The notes: generated from the sequence alone by a model not told the origin. DNA of 64,000 bases from Adiantum capillus-veneris (GCA_014529385.2 CM043942.1:36672469-36736468); one strand, 5' to 3'; shown: positions 11,760 to 24,239, numbered from the stretch's first letter. Numbers and translations: made by a program.

Positions 11760-13663
11760 ATTTGGGAAAGAAATTGGCAAAATATCCCCTGTAAATTGAG
11801 CAAAACCTCAAGTACAATATCGACCATAAACCATGTCAAAAACTAGCAACAAAGTGGGAGGTAGCTCGACCACTACACAATGCGATCAATCACATCAAAA
11901 TTGACGCTCACATATGCATAAAACCAACTCCACAATTTGCAAACCTTGCAAGCATAAACTAGGACAAACTTCTCAACCGAGCATAAAGCGCATAACCATA
12001 TACGCAAGTAGAGAGCAAACTAGCTCAAAACGCATCCAGCAAGAGAAACTGCCTACAAAAATATGAGAAAACCTGTGAAACCTATGACTGCGTGACTGTG
12101 TCCACACAAGCATACGCCAATCCTCACTCTTGGGAGAGTGGGTACAAGAACACCAAACTGTGTCCAAACTGACAAAACCTATCAAAATCTGTCAAAGTGA
12201 GAGTAAACACTCGATCACCGTCAAAGTGAGAGTCTAGCTGGACCACTAAACCATCAGAGAGCAAACTGCGAATACGCATAAACCATGGCGAGAATCTGAG
12301 AAAGATTCGGCAAAGTTTCCCTTGGAAAGTGAGCCAAAACTCAAAAAAGTCTCACCATATCACATAAAGATAGACATTCAGTAGACGAATCTACAAATGG
12401 TCTATATGCAATGCCAAAATCCTGGCAAACTAGTTCACTCCTGACTGAGTGGCTCTATGGATGTGCACCTGTCCAAGAACCACTACAAACCTGTAAATCT
12501 GCTACCTACAAGCTACACCTAGCTCAAGTTGTATCCGCATAATGCATACATAGCATGAAACTGCACAAAACCGTGCAAAAACTGCTCTCTAGTGCTCCAC
12601 ACAATCTGCACTGCAACGTGTGAGCAAAACCACTGAGAAACTAGCAACTACTACCTCATCGGTCGGTAAACACGTCGATCGGAAAAACCTACCAACAGCT
12701 GTGTGCGCTCAAGGAAAAATCCGATCCGAAATGGAGCGTCGGGGCCGTATGTCCAATATATGCCGTTGAAGCCGAAACTGGAGAAAACTGTCGAAGCCGA
12801 AAAATTAGGGATGGCCGTCGGAGCCGTCTTCTACCGTCGAGCGGAAGTACCAATGCTATGGCCACCTGTGCTCGATGTTGGGAAAACTCTCGATGTTGGC
12901 TTTTGCCGCCAGGCGAAAGCGCGCTAATCAAATAGCCGCAAATTGGTGTCAAAATCGATGCGTCGAACCGTAAACGTGAAACCGTAGAGAACGCCAAGAC
13001 ATCGAGAAAAAATGCCGAAATCGGTGTCCAAACCGATGTTGGGTCGTCAAAATCCGAAGTCGAGAAGAGAGAGAAAAATCGCCAAAAAAATCAACGAAGT
13101 CGAGCCGATGCCGGGTGATGTCCGGGCTTCATCGTCGGTAGCTGCACGTGCTTGCCTATGTGCGTGAGCGTGTGCCAAAAGAGACAGACTCGATCTCTAC
13201 CTCTCACTCGCTTGCTCGCACTCTCTCTTTCATAGCTCTCAATCTCTCACAACTGTCACTTGCTCTCTCTCTCACAGCTGGCCAGCTCTCTACCTCACTC
13301 TCTCTCACCGTTGTCTATCTCTCACAGCTCAGCAGAGGGTCGGGATGGGGGGGGGGTGTTTGTGAACCCACTCACCCTTGCACACAATCAATGTGTGTAA
13401 TCAATTTTTTATTTTAAATTGACTTGCTATAGGATAAGGATCTGACAAGTCTGTCTCATACGGCTGCTCACGGCACCCTTCTGCTCGATTGCCTGCCCAA
13501 GCTTAAGCCTTGCAAACGCTGCCCTGCTCAAGTTTCTGCTCTGCTGTACTCGTTAGCGGTTGTCAGCGCTGTCTGAAGCTCCCGATTTCCTTCAAGCAAG
13601 GCTCTGCCCGATTTCTCTGTTGCTCGATTTGCAAGTGACTGGATGCCTTCAGTTATCTACATG

Positions 13664-13709
<46 letters not shown>

Positions 13710-14290
13710 ACACAAGCATTCCAAGCTTCACTCTGCCGATTCTTGCCTTTGCAATTGAAATTGCCCCCAATTTCGACCTGCATCCGGTGTGCAATGCTCG
13801 AATCTCTCCCTACTCGCGAGCTGCTGCGGATTTGAAGCCTCTGCTGCCCGGCCAAAAACGTTACCAAGCAGCCCTCGATTTTCTCTGCGTCGGCTCTACT
13901 ACTCGGATTTGCCTGCCCAAAGTACACACACAAGCTCCCTCTCTCAAACTCCCTTGCCTTGCTTGACTCATTGCTGCCCTGGCTTGCTGGGCACAGGCTC
14001 GATTTCCCCCCAATTGGATGCCTTCAAGCCTCGATTTTCTCTATCTAGCACTCCAATGCGCTGTCGAGCTATATCTAGCTCAATGCCGACCTGCTTACCT
14101 GCAGAGCTTCTAAAAGCTCCAAAATCCCCAAGTTCCATGCTTTTTCAAGCCCGACTGTCCGCAGATCCCATGTTTCTTGCTTGATTCCTCAAGAATCTCC
14201 AAGATGTCCCACTCCCGGAGAGGGGTTGCACATGCCGAGAAGCCGAGTGCTCCGATCTCCTCCAAGTGAGCTTGTGCCACCACCAAGATT
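11760..14290. other. Non-coding stretch between copia relic and gypsy insertion
   Basis: 12.66-13.15 kb is unusually rich in CG dinucleotides and CCGA/TCGG words compared with the rest of the window. 13.15-13.35 kb is CT-rich, and 13.4-14.3 kb is GC-richer with many repeated TGCTCGATTT-like words. A (GT)n tract of 44 bases sits at 13665-13708. The open frames here (for example 13789-14184) show no domain. On the minus strand this could be the upstream leader of the decayed copia element, but that is inference. Confidence 0.4.
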
Positions 14291-14295
14291 AGGCA

Positions 14296-15871
14296 TGTAA
14301 CATTTAATGGCCTAGTAACTTGTGTGTAGCAGAAAATAGCATGAACATAGTGAGCATTTCATTAGAATACATTCCTAATGAGCATAACAAGAGTGCTTGG
14401 GTGGAGAGAGCAACAAAAAGCATAACACCTAGTTAGATAGGCATGAACAATACTTCAAAAGAGAGAGAAATTAAGCTATTGACAACAATTGAGGACCGGA
14501 ATTACATGGAGCATGTCCCCTTTGTATTATAGGTTTCCGCCATCAAGAGAGATATTTTACAATACACTTCTTTGTGTTCCTTCAATAACTAGCTAGTGCA
14601 ATGAAGATGGAAGCTTCAAGCACTAAGCAAACACTTATAAAACACAACATCAATTTCCTCACGGTCTCAGACCCAAGACCTCACACACCTTCGAAGATGG
14701 TCAGAGCTAGCGGGGTACGAGAGTAGATTGAGAGGAAGAAGGAGTAGTCTTACCAGAAAGATTTACATCTCCTCACATAATCACTCATATTAGCATAGCA
14801 TAGCTTAGTAATTAGCATGGTAGAGGAGATGAACATGCATTGAAGCTTGACTCTTGGTTGGATTTGCATCGCAAAGCCAAGAGTTGTTGGTGTAGGCCTC
14901 CCTTCTCACAAGCTTGGAGTAGGTGATAAGATTTTCATTAAAGCTTGAGAAGGAGAGAGAGAGGCTTCTTGCTTCACACATGAGCTAGTGTGAGTGTGTG
15001 TGGAATAATGCCTTGAGAAATTCAGCCCCCTCTCTCTCTTGGTCGACCCCTCTTCCATTTTAATCATGCTGGCACCCCATTGGCCCATGCCAGGCTTAGC
15101 CAGTAAGAATTAAGTAGCATAAGTGATAGCCTTTTGACATGTGTCCCCCTTTCCCCTTTTGTGAGAGCTTTAGGTAATTAATTAATGCAACTAAACTCTC
15201 ATTGGACCCCTTTGTCTTCTGGCCAATAGGAATCAGGCAAGCCATTGGGCTGCTGAATGCTCATTGAACCCCTTGGGAGACTAGCCAATAGTCTTCTAGA
15301 GAGCTAAATTCTTATTGATTCTTTTATTAAGTGTTTTTAAATTGATTAAACTAGATTTACTCTAGCCTAATTCTCATTGGTCCACCTCCATGGCCATCCA
15401 ATAGGATTTGAGTGCACCTTGTGGGCATCTGGCTAGGGAGCTGACATTTGTGTAAAGGAATCTTGTGAGTGTGTGTGTTTCTCTCTCATCCCCTACTTAC
15501 AGGGCTCGCCCCCTCCTATGTAGGAACCATGAAGACTTTTTTGTACACACACAAAGTATCCAATTTTTCTAAGCTTTGACCATTGGACACAACCTTTGAT
15601 TTTTGGAACCTTAGCATTTTGGAAGTCTTAATGGGCTGAACCTTAGGGTCTTTAAAGCCCATTGTTGCACATTTCTCTTTTGCAGATGGCCCCCCCTTTG
15701 GATCCCTATTTTTCCTCCTTTGGATCCTTACTGTGGCCGGATCCTTACTGTGGCCGGTCTGCCAGCTTAACCAATATTCTAGCTTTTTCTCCCCTGGTAC
15801 TTCCCCATATTAAATGATCAGTTTAACATGAGAAAATCATTTAGGAGAATTAGATATTAATTATTATGACA
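14296..15871 (-). repeat. Gypsy 3' LTR (uninterrupted, 1.58 kb)
   Basis: Aligns with 27521-29978 and 40594-40989. It is the empty-site copy that defines the Helentron insertion point: GAAGAC, six T, GTACAC at 15533-15547 is continuous here. It lacks about 1.1 kb present in the other LTR between the GAGAGTAGATT block (14720-14730; 27955-27965) and the CATCTCCTCAC block (14766; 29090), and has about 35 unrelated bases instead. To the right, TTACCTCTCTCTT is the complement of a purine-rich PPT. Confidence 0.88.
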
Positions 15872-16249
15872 TTACCTCTCTCTTGAAATCATAGTCGTCC
15901 TCGACTATGTGGTAGAGAAGATAAAGCCTATTGAGTAGTCCTTTTTCTAGCGGGTAGAGGATCCCTATCTTACCCTACGACATCGTTCCAGAATGGATGA
16001 CTAATCCATTTGGCACTTGAGAGCCTAAGCTTCCGCAAGCATGTCTGCACATTAGTCCTATCAATCTTCCATAGTAGAGTGACAAGCTCTACTTGGTGTT
16101 TGGGCGTCGTCTCCACAAACTTGATTCTAAGCATGCATACTACTTCACATTTGTGCACAATAAAGAAAAAGAGAGTCTTATAAGACAAAAACTTTGTTCA
16201 TTTTAAACATTTGTACATTTGCTTATTCTAGAAAAACACTGTAAGCATT
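15872..16249 (-). other. Gypsy polypurine tract and 3' untranslated region
   Basis: Purine-rich AAGAGAGAGGTAA (minus strand) abuts the LTR. The rest, up to the end of pol, shows no coding potential beyond short frames. Confidence 0.5.
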
Positions 16250-17430
16250 GACAAGGTTTAGGTTATCCTTTAATTGTATGCCTTGCATCCATCTAGCATC
16301 TTCAAAAGGATAATTCTTAAACTTAATAAGATATTGTTAGATAATCTTACCGCCTCTTAATACCTTGTCTTCATGTCAAAGAATGGACTCGGGTTGCAAC
16401 ACCTCTTCTCGGTCCTCGATCTCCGGTGGGTCTTCAATAGTTGGTTCTTGAGGTGACTCTCCTTTGTAAGGCTTTAGTAGGCTCACTCGAAAAGCATTGT
16501 GTATGAGCCAATGGATGGGCAACTTGAGTTGGTAGGCCATCTCATTGATCGGTCTAAGAATCTGGAAGGGACCATAGTACCTTTTTGCTAACTTAGCATA
16601 GTACTTTTGGTGTCCCGTAGGATTCTTTCCCGTCGTGTTCCTTAATCAAGCTTTGGGAAATTTAAGTAAGACCCAATCATTTTCTTTAAATGCTTGGGCT
16701 CTTCTGTGCTTATCAGCAGCAGCAGCCTTTTGCCTTTGCTATGAGATAGAGATAGCATCCTTAATCTTTTGGAAAGATTCTTGTAGGTCTCGGCTATACT
16801 CATGTACAGTGAAGATCTTCCCGTGTACCTTAAGTAGCAGGGGACTTTTTGATCTTCCCTCAATTACCTCGAAAGGTGCTTTTCCCATGGAAGTATGTAC
16901 AGTGTTATTGTAGGTATACTCCACGAAGGGTAAGTACTTCTCCCATTGGGATCTTTGATCTACTTCCGTTACATAGGCTTTTAGTAGATCAAGAATTATT
17001 AGGTTAGCTATTTCACTTTGTTTATCCGTTTGCGGGTGATAGGCCAAAGAGAAGTTTAGCCTTGTCCCTAAATTCGCAAAGAGACCCTTCCAGAAATAAT
17101 TGGTCATTCTAGGATCTCTATCCGACACTATGGACAATGGCAAGCCATGGTACTTGAAGATTTGTGAAATGAAGAGGGTTGCCATTTGATAGTATTTTTG
17201 ACAGGTGTAAAATGAGCTTGTTTGCTAAACCTGTCTATATCGTCCATATTCCCGTATTCCCATGGATAGACTTAGTCAATCCAAAGATAAAATCCATGGA
17301 TATGCTCTCCCATGGTGAATTAGGGATTGGCAAAGGTTGAAGCAATCCAGGTTGCTTCCCTCTATCAAACTTCGTCTTTTGGCATACCACACATTTAGAA
17401 ACATACTCTTGTATGTTTGCTTTCATGGTA
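16250..17430 (-). pseudogene. Gypsy integrase core, tail and chromodomain
   Basis: From 17426 down, the minus strand encodes the zinc-binding half CVVCQKTK, the core start (PWESISMDFI), then after a frameshift at about 17190-17235 the block LFISQIFKYHGLPLSIVSDRDP, the YHPQTDKQSE region with the catalytic Glu, and the YLPFVEYTYNNTVH block. Downstream frames give a KLPIHWLIHNAF-like tail and a terminal chromodomain-like segment (YLIKFKNYPFEDARWMQ, near 16270-16330). Such a C-terminal chromodomain targets integration to particular chromatin in chromoviruses. Several frame changes and stops are present. Confidence 0.85.
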
Positions 17431-17441
17431 GGCCAATAGAA

Positions 17442-18320
17442 TTATGTTTCAGTCCCTTTTAGGATAGACTGAATCCCTCTATGTCCCACATAAGGAGGAG
17501 CATGATATTCATACATTACTTTCTCACGTAGTGAGATAGTAACGCATAGTCTATTGCCATAGAGAAGATAACCATCTTGTAAAGTAAATGGTTCCTCTTC
17601 CTTCCCTAGTGCAAGGGCTGAAATCACATCTCTAAAATCGGGATAAATAGCGTACTCATCTATCATAGAAGATAGATCATTGTGAGTTTCTATAAAAACC
17701 GCATTCACTCTCGGCCGTCTTGAGAGTGCATCGACTACTTGATTATGCTTGCCAATAATGTGAGCAATATGAAAATGAAATTGCGAAAGGAAATTTGACC
17801 ACCTCATTTGTTTGTCGGAGAGCTTGGTCTGCGTCATGAAGTACTTAAGGCTTTGGTGATCCGTTCGTAGAATGAAAAGAGTCCCCAATAAATAGTGCTT
17901 CCATGAGTCTAAGGCATGTAGAACTGCAAGGAGATCCTTTTCATATATGCCTAGATCTTGCTCAACAGGGTCGAGCCTTCGACTTTCATAGGCTATGGCG
18001 TGCTCTTCTTGGAGCCAAACAACTCCAAGGCAATCACCACAAGCGTCACATTGGACCTCAAATGGCTTTGAGAGATCCGACGATGTAGGCACAAGTTGAG
18101 AGATAAGCTTTTCTTTAAGCTTTTTGAAAGCATTGTTCTCCTTGGCAGACCATGTATACCTAACGTTTTTCTTTGTTAGGTCATGTAATGGTCCTGCTAT
18201 TAGTGAGAACTTTTCTATGAAGCGTCTATAGTATGCACACATACCTATAAAGCTTCTTAGTTCATGAAGATCCCTTGGTTTAGGCCATCCTTTTATTACC
18301 TCTAACTTTGATGGATCCAT
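17442..18320 (-). pseudogene. Gypsy RT thumb, RNase H and integrase zinc region
   Basis: The longest open gypsy frame (292 residues). It begins in the RT connection (IKGWPKPRDLHELRSFIGMC...YYRRFI), continues into RNase H with the FEVQCDACGDCLG, YEKDLLAVLHAL and LRTDHQSLKYF motifs and a DALSRR end, then a spacer. It ends in the first half of the integrase HHCC motif (YVGHRGIQ). A TAA at 17442-17444 separates it from the CxxC half. In RNase H the usual DAS is DAC and the usual GAVL is GVVW. Confidence 0.9.
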
Positions 18321-18329
18321 TTGGATGCC

Positions 18330-19305
18330 ATCTTGAGAGATAATGTGACCTAAATACTGAATCTCTTGTAAGAAAAACTCACTTTTCTTTTAATTAACAT
18401 AAAGTTTATTCTCTCTTAAGACTTGAAATATTACCTAGAGGTGTTTCTTGTGTTCGTCTAGTATTAGAGTAGATGATAATATCATCAAAGAGCACTCCAG
18501 TAAAGTTTCGGTGAAGCCTGAATAGCTTCTCCATCAAGCGGTTGAATGTGGCTTGTGCATTGGTCAAGCCAAAAGGCAGGACAATATAATCGTAAAGACC
18601 AAATGTAGTGCGAAATGCGGTCTTTACAATGTCTTGATCAACTATCCTTATTTGATGATAGCCACTTTTTAGGTCAATCCTGCTGAAGTAGGTTGATCCT
18701 TGTAGCTTATCAAATAGGTCTTCTACATGTGGAACAGGAAACCTCTTCTTGATAGTGATCCTATTTAGTGCTCTATAGTCGACACACATACGATATGTGC
18801 CGTCTTTCTTTTGCACTAATAACATAGGTGAGCAAAATGGAGATGAGCTAGGCCTAACCATGCCCTTTTCAACTAACTCATGCACTTGCCGCATAATCTC
18901 CTCTTGTTGAGCTTGAGAAACTCTATAAGGAGCTTTATTAGGCGGTGAACTTCCTTGAAGGAGTTCAATTGCATGGTCATCATTGCCTCGTTTAGGAGGT
19001 AGTTCACAAGGGATGTCATCAATAAAGACATCTTGAAACCCCTTGAGAAAATTGGATAACTCTAATTCCTTGTGGTTGTTTATATTTTCTTTTGCTAAAG
19101 CATTAGGTTCATTTTGCGAAAATCTTTAACAAAAATCATGTACACGGAAATAGAGCTCTTTATTGACTTATTGAAAGCTTGCATATGTACAATGGGTATG
19201 GTGTTACCCATTTCCTTAGCATCTATGTACATATCTTTTTCCCTGAATCTAAAGTAGATTCTCCTTTCAAGGAATTTAACATTGGCATCCATGTGATCAA
19301 ACCAT
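18330..19305 (-). pseudogene. Gypsy reverse transcriptase and upstream linker
   Basis: The RT fingers and palm are clear from 18960 down: VRPSSSPFCSPMLLVQKKDG, YRMCVDYRALN, FSRIDLKSGYHQIR and LPFGLTNAQATF, and an FDDIIIYS catalytic motif that keeps the two Asp. Two TAA stops and a frame change follow in 18370-18420. From 19085 to 19305 comes the linker between protease and RT. It is interrupted at its upstream end by the 0.77 kb TIR element. Confidence 0.88.
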
Positions 19306-19309
19306 GGTG

Positions 19310-20084
19310 CCCCCCCCGGGGGATTCACCATGGAAAACTTATCGCACCACGTAAGTGCAAGGGAGGGGGGTTAAGCGTATAAGCTAGGGGCAGGCCCTCA
19401 ATAATTTATCTCCCAAGCTTAAAAATAAGGGAGGGGGTATCATATTTATGGGAGGGGGGGGGGGGGGGGGGGGGGGAGAAGTGATAAAAGGGAAAAAGGA
19501 GAGGAAGTTTTTGTGTTTCAAAATCATGGCTTCCCAAAAGAGTCTTCCATCAAACTTGTGAGTCAATAGCTATAAAGATACATGCAAGAACTAACACTGC
19601 TTTGTATCAATTTCTTGTTTTGTGATTATAGTTCATTTGTTGAGGGATGAAATCTATAAAAAGTTTGTATAGATGCAAATTTACATGGAGAACCTAACGT
19701 AACTTTATAATCATGTCTTTTGAGTAATTTAGATGGGTCAGAATTGAACAAGTAGCTAGAGTGCAGGTTGAACGGGCACATAGTTTGAAAGTAAAACTAA
19801 GACGCATTGAGGATAGATCTAGTTATCAACAAAAGCGGTTTTTAGTACATTGCCAATCACTATACTACATGCTTTTTGGCTCGTTTTACTCAGTTAGATC
19901 ATGTGAGACCTAAACTTTATATGTAAGACAGAGTTATGGTAGTTTTTTGTATTGATTTTTGTATAAGCGTAGAAAGGGGGGTCATATTCCCTAATATGAG
20001 TCGTATATAGAGGTTTTATCAAAATTTTCCGCTCGCAGGTGGCATCCCATTTTGTATATAGAGGGAATCCCCCGGGGGTTCCCC
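19310..20084. mobile_element. Small insert with CCCCCGGGGGATTC terminal inverted repeats
   Basis: CCCCCGGGGGATTC at 19313-19326 reappears in reverse complement at 20065-20078. The insert splits the gypsy protease-RT linker: coding sequence related to the linker stops at GGTGC (19306-19310) and resumes at CCTAGGATTACC (20084 onward). It is about 0.77 kb, non-coding, AT-rich inside, with a G run of about 24 near 19456-19476. This fits a non-autonomous DNA transposon. A clear target duplication could not be seen because of the C runs, so the superfamily is open. Confidence 0.5.
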
Positions 20085-20725
20085 TAGGATTACCTCCTCA
20101 TGTTTGAGAGGAGAGATAAAGAAGCCCTCTTTGTCTACATAGCTTTGGACATGGAGCCTCAATTTCCCAATTAATGGAGTGACTGAAGCTTCTTGCCCCT
20201 TGAAAGCACCATCTGCTCTGGTAGGACATCTCCCATCTCATAGGCTTGGATGCCTAGCTTGGTGGCCAACTCTGTGGATATGAAATTGTGAGTAGAACCA
20301 GGGTCAAAGAGAATGAAATCATCATGTTCTCTTACCTTTTCCCAAGCATGGCATAGAGGAGATCCTTTGTGGTGAGCTTCCTCTTCTTGGATTTCAACCA
20401 AGGTAGCTCTAGGAGGCTCATGGCGGGTATTCTTTTGGGGACAAGCGTGGTACGCGTGCCCTTGCTCACTGCACTTAAAACATCGGTTATCCTTGCGATA
20501 ACGCTCAAGATCTTCAGGAGAGAGTTTCTTTTTTTGCCTTTGTAAACTCCCTTCTCCTTAGCTTTGTTGTTATTAGAATTGCCCTTAGGAGACTTTTGGA
20601 GATTGTCCTTCCCCTTAAGCTCATTGGAATCCTTGTTTTGCATGGGCTTGGGATTTCTCTTAGCCCCTGTTTGGACATTGATTCGAGAAGCCACCATAGT
20701 ATGGTGTATAACCACAAATATGGTG
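20085..20725 (-). pseudogene. Gypsy Gag C-terminus (zinc knuckle) and protease
   Basis: On the minus strand a lysine- and asparagine-rich stretch leads to a CCHC knuckle (CFKCSEQGHAYHAC, near 20430-20480). After a one-base frame change comes a retropepsin segment FDPGSTHNFIS (near 20290-20315), where the usual DSGS/DCGS motif is DPGS. This joins in element order to the Gag domain at 25908-27105; copia B inserted between them. Confidence 0.82.
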
Positions 20726-20730
20726 CGTGG

Positions 20731-21051
20731 TGTAAAGAAAGAGGATGCAAGAGAGCTACACAAGACAAGCACAAAGCACACAGAGATGGAAAGCTTCTTC
20801 TTCTTCACTAAGAAAAGAGAGTACAAAATGACTAAGTGCTAAAACTGAAAAGTAGCACATATGTACATGCGGTCACTAAGTGTGAACTCGCTAGAAGCGT
20901 ACTAGGCTGGCACTATAAGTGTAGTCCAGCTGTAGAATCACTGGCAGAGATCCTCCGTGTCGGTCACCTAACGCGCCAATGAGTAAATTTCGTAAGCGGC
21001 CAAGACCTGTAGTGGATGCCAGCTCAAGATGTAGAGCTCGACATCTCAACA
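20731..21051 (-). repeat. Copia B 3' LTR
   Basis: 321 bases, TGTAAAGAAAG to CATCTCAACA. The polypurine tract complement CTCCCCCTCGAG follows at 21052. Confidence 0.93.
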
Positions 21052-21223
21052 CTCCCCCTCGAGCTCTGCATGTCGCAGAGTCCAAACATAGACTGAAAAC
21101 GTCGAGGCTTCTCAGCTCCGAGGGCCTTGGTAAAGATATCCGCTATCTGCTCCTTTGTGCTGACGTAGACCAAGTCGATGTCGCCCGCCAAAACTCTCTC
21201 TCGAACGTAGTGGTAATGGACCT

Positions 21224-21844
21224 CTATGTGCTTGGTCCCAAGTCCTCAAGTAATGTGCGTAGCCAAGCTACCTCGCACGCTGCAACTGCTGCACCTCTGT
21301 ACTCGGCCTCTGTGATCGATAAAGCAACCGTAGGCTTCTTTTTGCTGCTCCAAGTAACAGGAGCACTCCCAAAAGAGAACATGAAGCCACTCGTAGATCT
21401 CCTATCAACAATGATACCTGCCCAATCTGCATCTGTATACTCATACAATGCTAATGGCACATCTGCTGCATAGAACAATGCGTAGTCAAGAGTCCCTTGC
21501 ACATACCGAAGTGTGCGTCGTACTCCATCCAAATGTGGCTTCCTCGGAAGCTGCATGAACTGAATCTCCAAGCCTACAGTGTAGCTCAAGTCTGGCCTCG
21601 TGATAGTCAAGTAGATTAGACTACCCACAATCTTCCTGTACATCTTGACATCCTCAACAACATCACCCTTCTCTGCACTCAGCTTTGAATTCACATCCGA
21701 GGGAATAGAAATTGGCTTACAATCAGCCATACCATACTTTGACAACATGTCCAAAGCATATTGTCTCTGTGACAGCCATATACCCTCTGGAGTCCTGATC
21801 ACCTCAATGCCAAGAAAGTAGCTCAACTCGCCCAAATCTTTCAT
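21224..21844 (-). pseudogene. Copia B RT end and truncated RNase H
   Basis: Continues the RT (MKDLGELSYFLGIE, RPDLSYTVG) into RNase H (DADWAGI, TEAEYRGAAVAACE). It then loses about 85 bases at 21239: compared with copia A (about 770-852) the piece encoding HCDN and the following residues is gone, and the frame shifts into a stop. RNase H should therefore be inactive. Confidence 0.9.
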
Positions 21845-21853
21845 TTCAAACTC

Positions 21854-22903
21854 CTATTTGAGAAGACCCTTCACATGGTCAATCTCCATAGCATTGTCAC
21901 CCACAATAATAAGGTCATCTACATATATGGTAATGACCACAATCCCCACATCACTCTCACGTACATAGAGTGAATGATCAGCATGAGCTCTCCTAAAACC
22001 AATACTAACAAGATACTTGGCAATCCTATCATACCATGCTCTAGAGCCCTGCTTCAAACCATACAAAGCTTTGAGAAGTCTACATACATAATCTGGGTAA
22101 CCTGGATCGACATAACCAAGTGGCTGATCCATATACACTTCCTCTTGAAACTCACCATTCAAGAAGGCATTCTTTACATCCATTTGATGCATAATCCATC
22201 CTCTAGATGCAGCCACTGCTATGACAGCTCTCACAGTCGTCATCTTTGCCACTGGAGCAAAGGTCTCCTCATAGTCTATGCCATACGTCTGTGCATAGCC
22301 CTTTGCGACCAGCCTTGCCTTGTGACGCTCAATGTTACCATCAGCCTTATGCTTGGTTTTATACACCCATTTACAGCCAATAGCTTTCTTGCCACTTGGC
22401 AATGGCACCAACTCCCATGTGTCATTCGCTTCCAATGCAGCCATCTCTTCATTCATTGCATCATCCCAATGCACATTTCCAACTGCATCCTCAAAACATG
22501 TGGGCTCCACATCCTGTATCACCTTAGCCATGCAGGCTTGGTGATGCGCTAGATACCCATCATAAGTCAATTTCTGAACTGGATTTCTGACTTTGTTAGA
22601 TCTGTGCGGTCCTGGGTCACTCCTTTGCCCTCTAGCATCTTCTTGTACTTTCCTTACACCAGGTGTCCTGACAGTCGGAATTCCAAATTCCTCATCAAGA
22701 CTTTGTTGAGAACCATTTGAATCCATGTCTATATGTGAAAACCCTGATGATGCATCAGCCATAAAGGGAGGTTCATCTGCCTTTTCCTTTCCTTTTTGTG
22801 ATACATTCCCTATACCTGCTGGTGGAATAACCTGCGTACGTAGTCTACCATTCCATGGCTTCTCAACAGAGCCACGAGAAGAGGACTCTTGTGATCCACT
22901 CAA
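21854..22903 (-). pseudogene. Copia B reverse transcriptase
   Basis: A nearly complete RT of 349 codons. The connector WELVPLPSGKKAIGCKWVYK is followed by ARLVAKGYAQ, FAPVAKMTTVR, MDVKNAFLNGE, ALYGLKQGSRAWY and the YVDD catalytic motif. It ends at a TAG (21854-21856); copia A has a CAG codon at the same place. It starts after a TAG at 22907. This block is what copia A lacks at its 5' side. Confidence 0.93.
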
Positions 22904-22906
22904 AAC

Positions 22907-24239
22907 CTATGACTGTGGCCTCACATTTTGTACAACCACATCATCTTTTACATCAGCCCCAATAGTGCCATGTGCATTACTGTACCAGCTGCTCATCTCA
23001 TCAAAGACTACATCTCTGCTCACTCGTAATTCTCGTGTAGTAGGATTGTAGCACCTGTACCCCTTTTGTTCAAGTGAATATCCCACAAGAATACATTTCT
23101 CTGCTTTAGGATCCAATTTCCTACGCAACTCACCTGGTACATGCACGTAAGGTATGCAACCAAACACTTTCAAGTGTGCCAAATCAGGCTTTGTACCTGT
23201 AAACTTTTCCTCAGGCGTTACATCATGCACCACAGTTGTAGGTGTCCTGTTCATAATGTACATAGCTGTATTTACAGCTTCAGCCTAGAAATGATGAGGC
23301 ATGTTCTTCTCATTCATCAATGCACGTGCAACCTCTGCAATGTGCCTGTTTTTCCTTTCTGCGACCCCATTCTATTGTGGAGTATATCTGCATGTAAACT
23401 GCCTGCGTATACCATGCATTCGTAGAAAATCTGAAAAATCGTTGGAGAAGTACTCTCCCCCTCCATCTGACCTCAATGTCTTGATTTGCATATCTGTCTC
23501 CTTCTCAATCATGACTTTGAAGTCCTAAAAGTGACCAAACACTTCACTTTTGTTACGCATGAAGTAGACCCATACTTTCCTTGTATGGTCATCAATGAAA
23601 GAGACATAATACCTGCAAAAACCATGTATACTGGCAGTATCGGTTGGACCCCAAACCTCTGTGTGCACCACCTCAAGTGGCTTTTTACATACATTGCGCT
23701 CATGTGGAAATGAGCCCTTTGACTGTTTTCCAAACTGGCATGCTGCACACACTTTATGCATACCATCCACCTTGAATTTGGGCAAACCTTTTACAATCTA
23801 TTTTGATTGCATGCTGCGCAATCTCTGCTCATTGACATGGCCAATGCGTTTGTGCCAAATGTCAACATCAGCCACAACACGTGTGCCTTGTGCAAATAAT
23901 GCAGCTTTTACCTCAGGCATGTCTACATTCAGCGTAAACATTCTGCCCACACATTTGCCCTCTGTGATCAGCTTACAGCCATTCTGGAAATCTTCTACAT
24001 AACAGCCATTTGGATTGAAGCGAACCTGCAAACCCTGCTCAACCATTTGTCGAACAGAAACAAGATTCTTTGTAATGTTTGGGACATGAAGTACATCTGC
24101 TAAGTACTTTGATTTCCCACCCTTCGTATTTAGAGGTATGTCCCCTACATGAGCAATGGGGTGAGTTGTGTCATCTCCTGTCTGCACATAGCCTGACACA
24201 TCTGGTTTGCGCATATATCTAAACCACTCTCCACGAGAC
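22907..24239 (-). pseudogene. Copia B pre-integrase and integrase
   Basis: In order, the pre-integrase region ends with WHKRIGHVNEQRL, the HHCC zinc motif ends in CAACQFGK, and the core has the HTEVWGP and FIDDHTRKVW blocks. The second Asp block (TLRSDGGGEY) and the TPQ*NGVAERKN block follow, the last with a TAG replacing the conserved second Gln (23372-23374). A TAG at 23285-23287 replaces the conserved Trp of HHFWAEA. Further TAGs lie at 23525, 23798 and 22907. The frame is otherwise continuous. Confidence 0.9.

Noticed and set aside
13789-14184. 131-codon plus-strand frame in the GC-richer stretch
   Set aside because: Built from repeated TGCTCGATTT-like words, no domain, no supporting start context; likely compositional.
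21974-22552. 192-codon plus-strand frame opposite copia B RT
   Set aside because: Shadow of the conserved RT on the other strand; no independent features.
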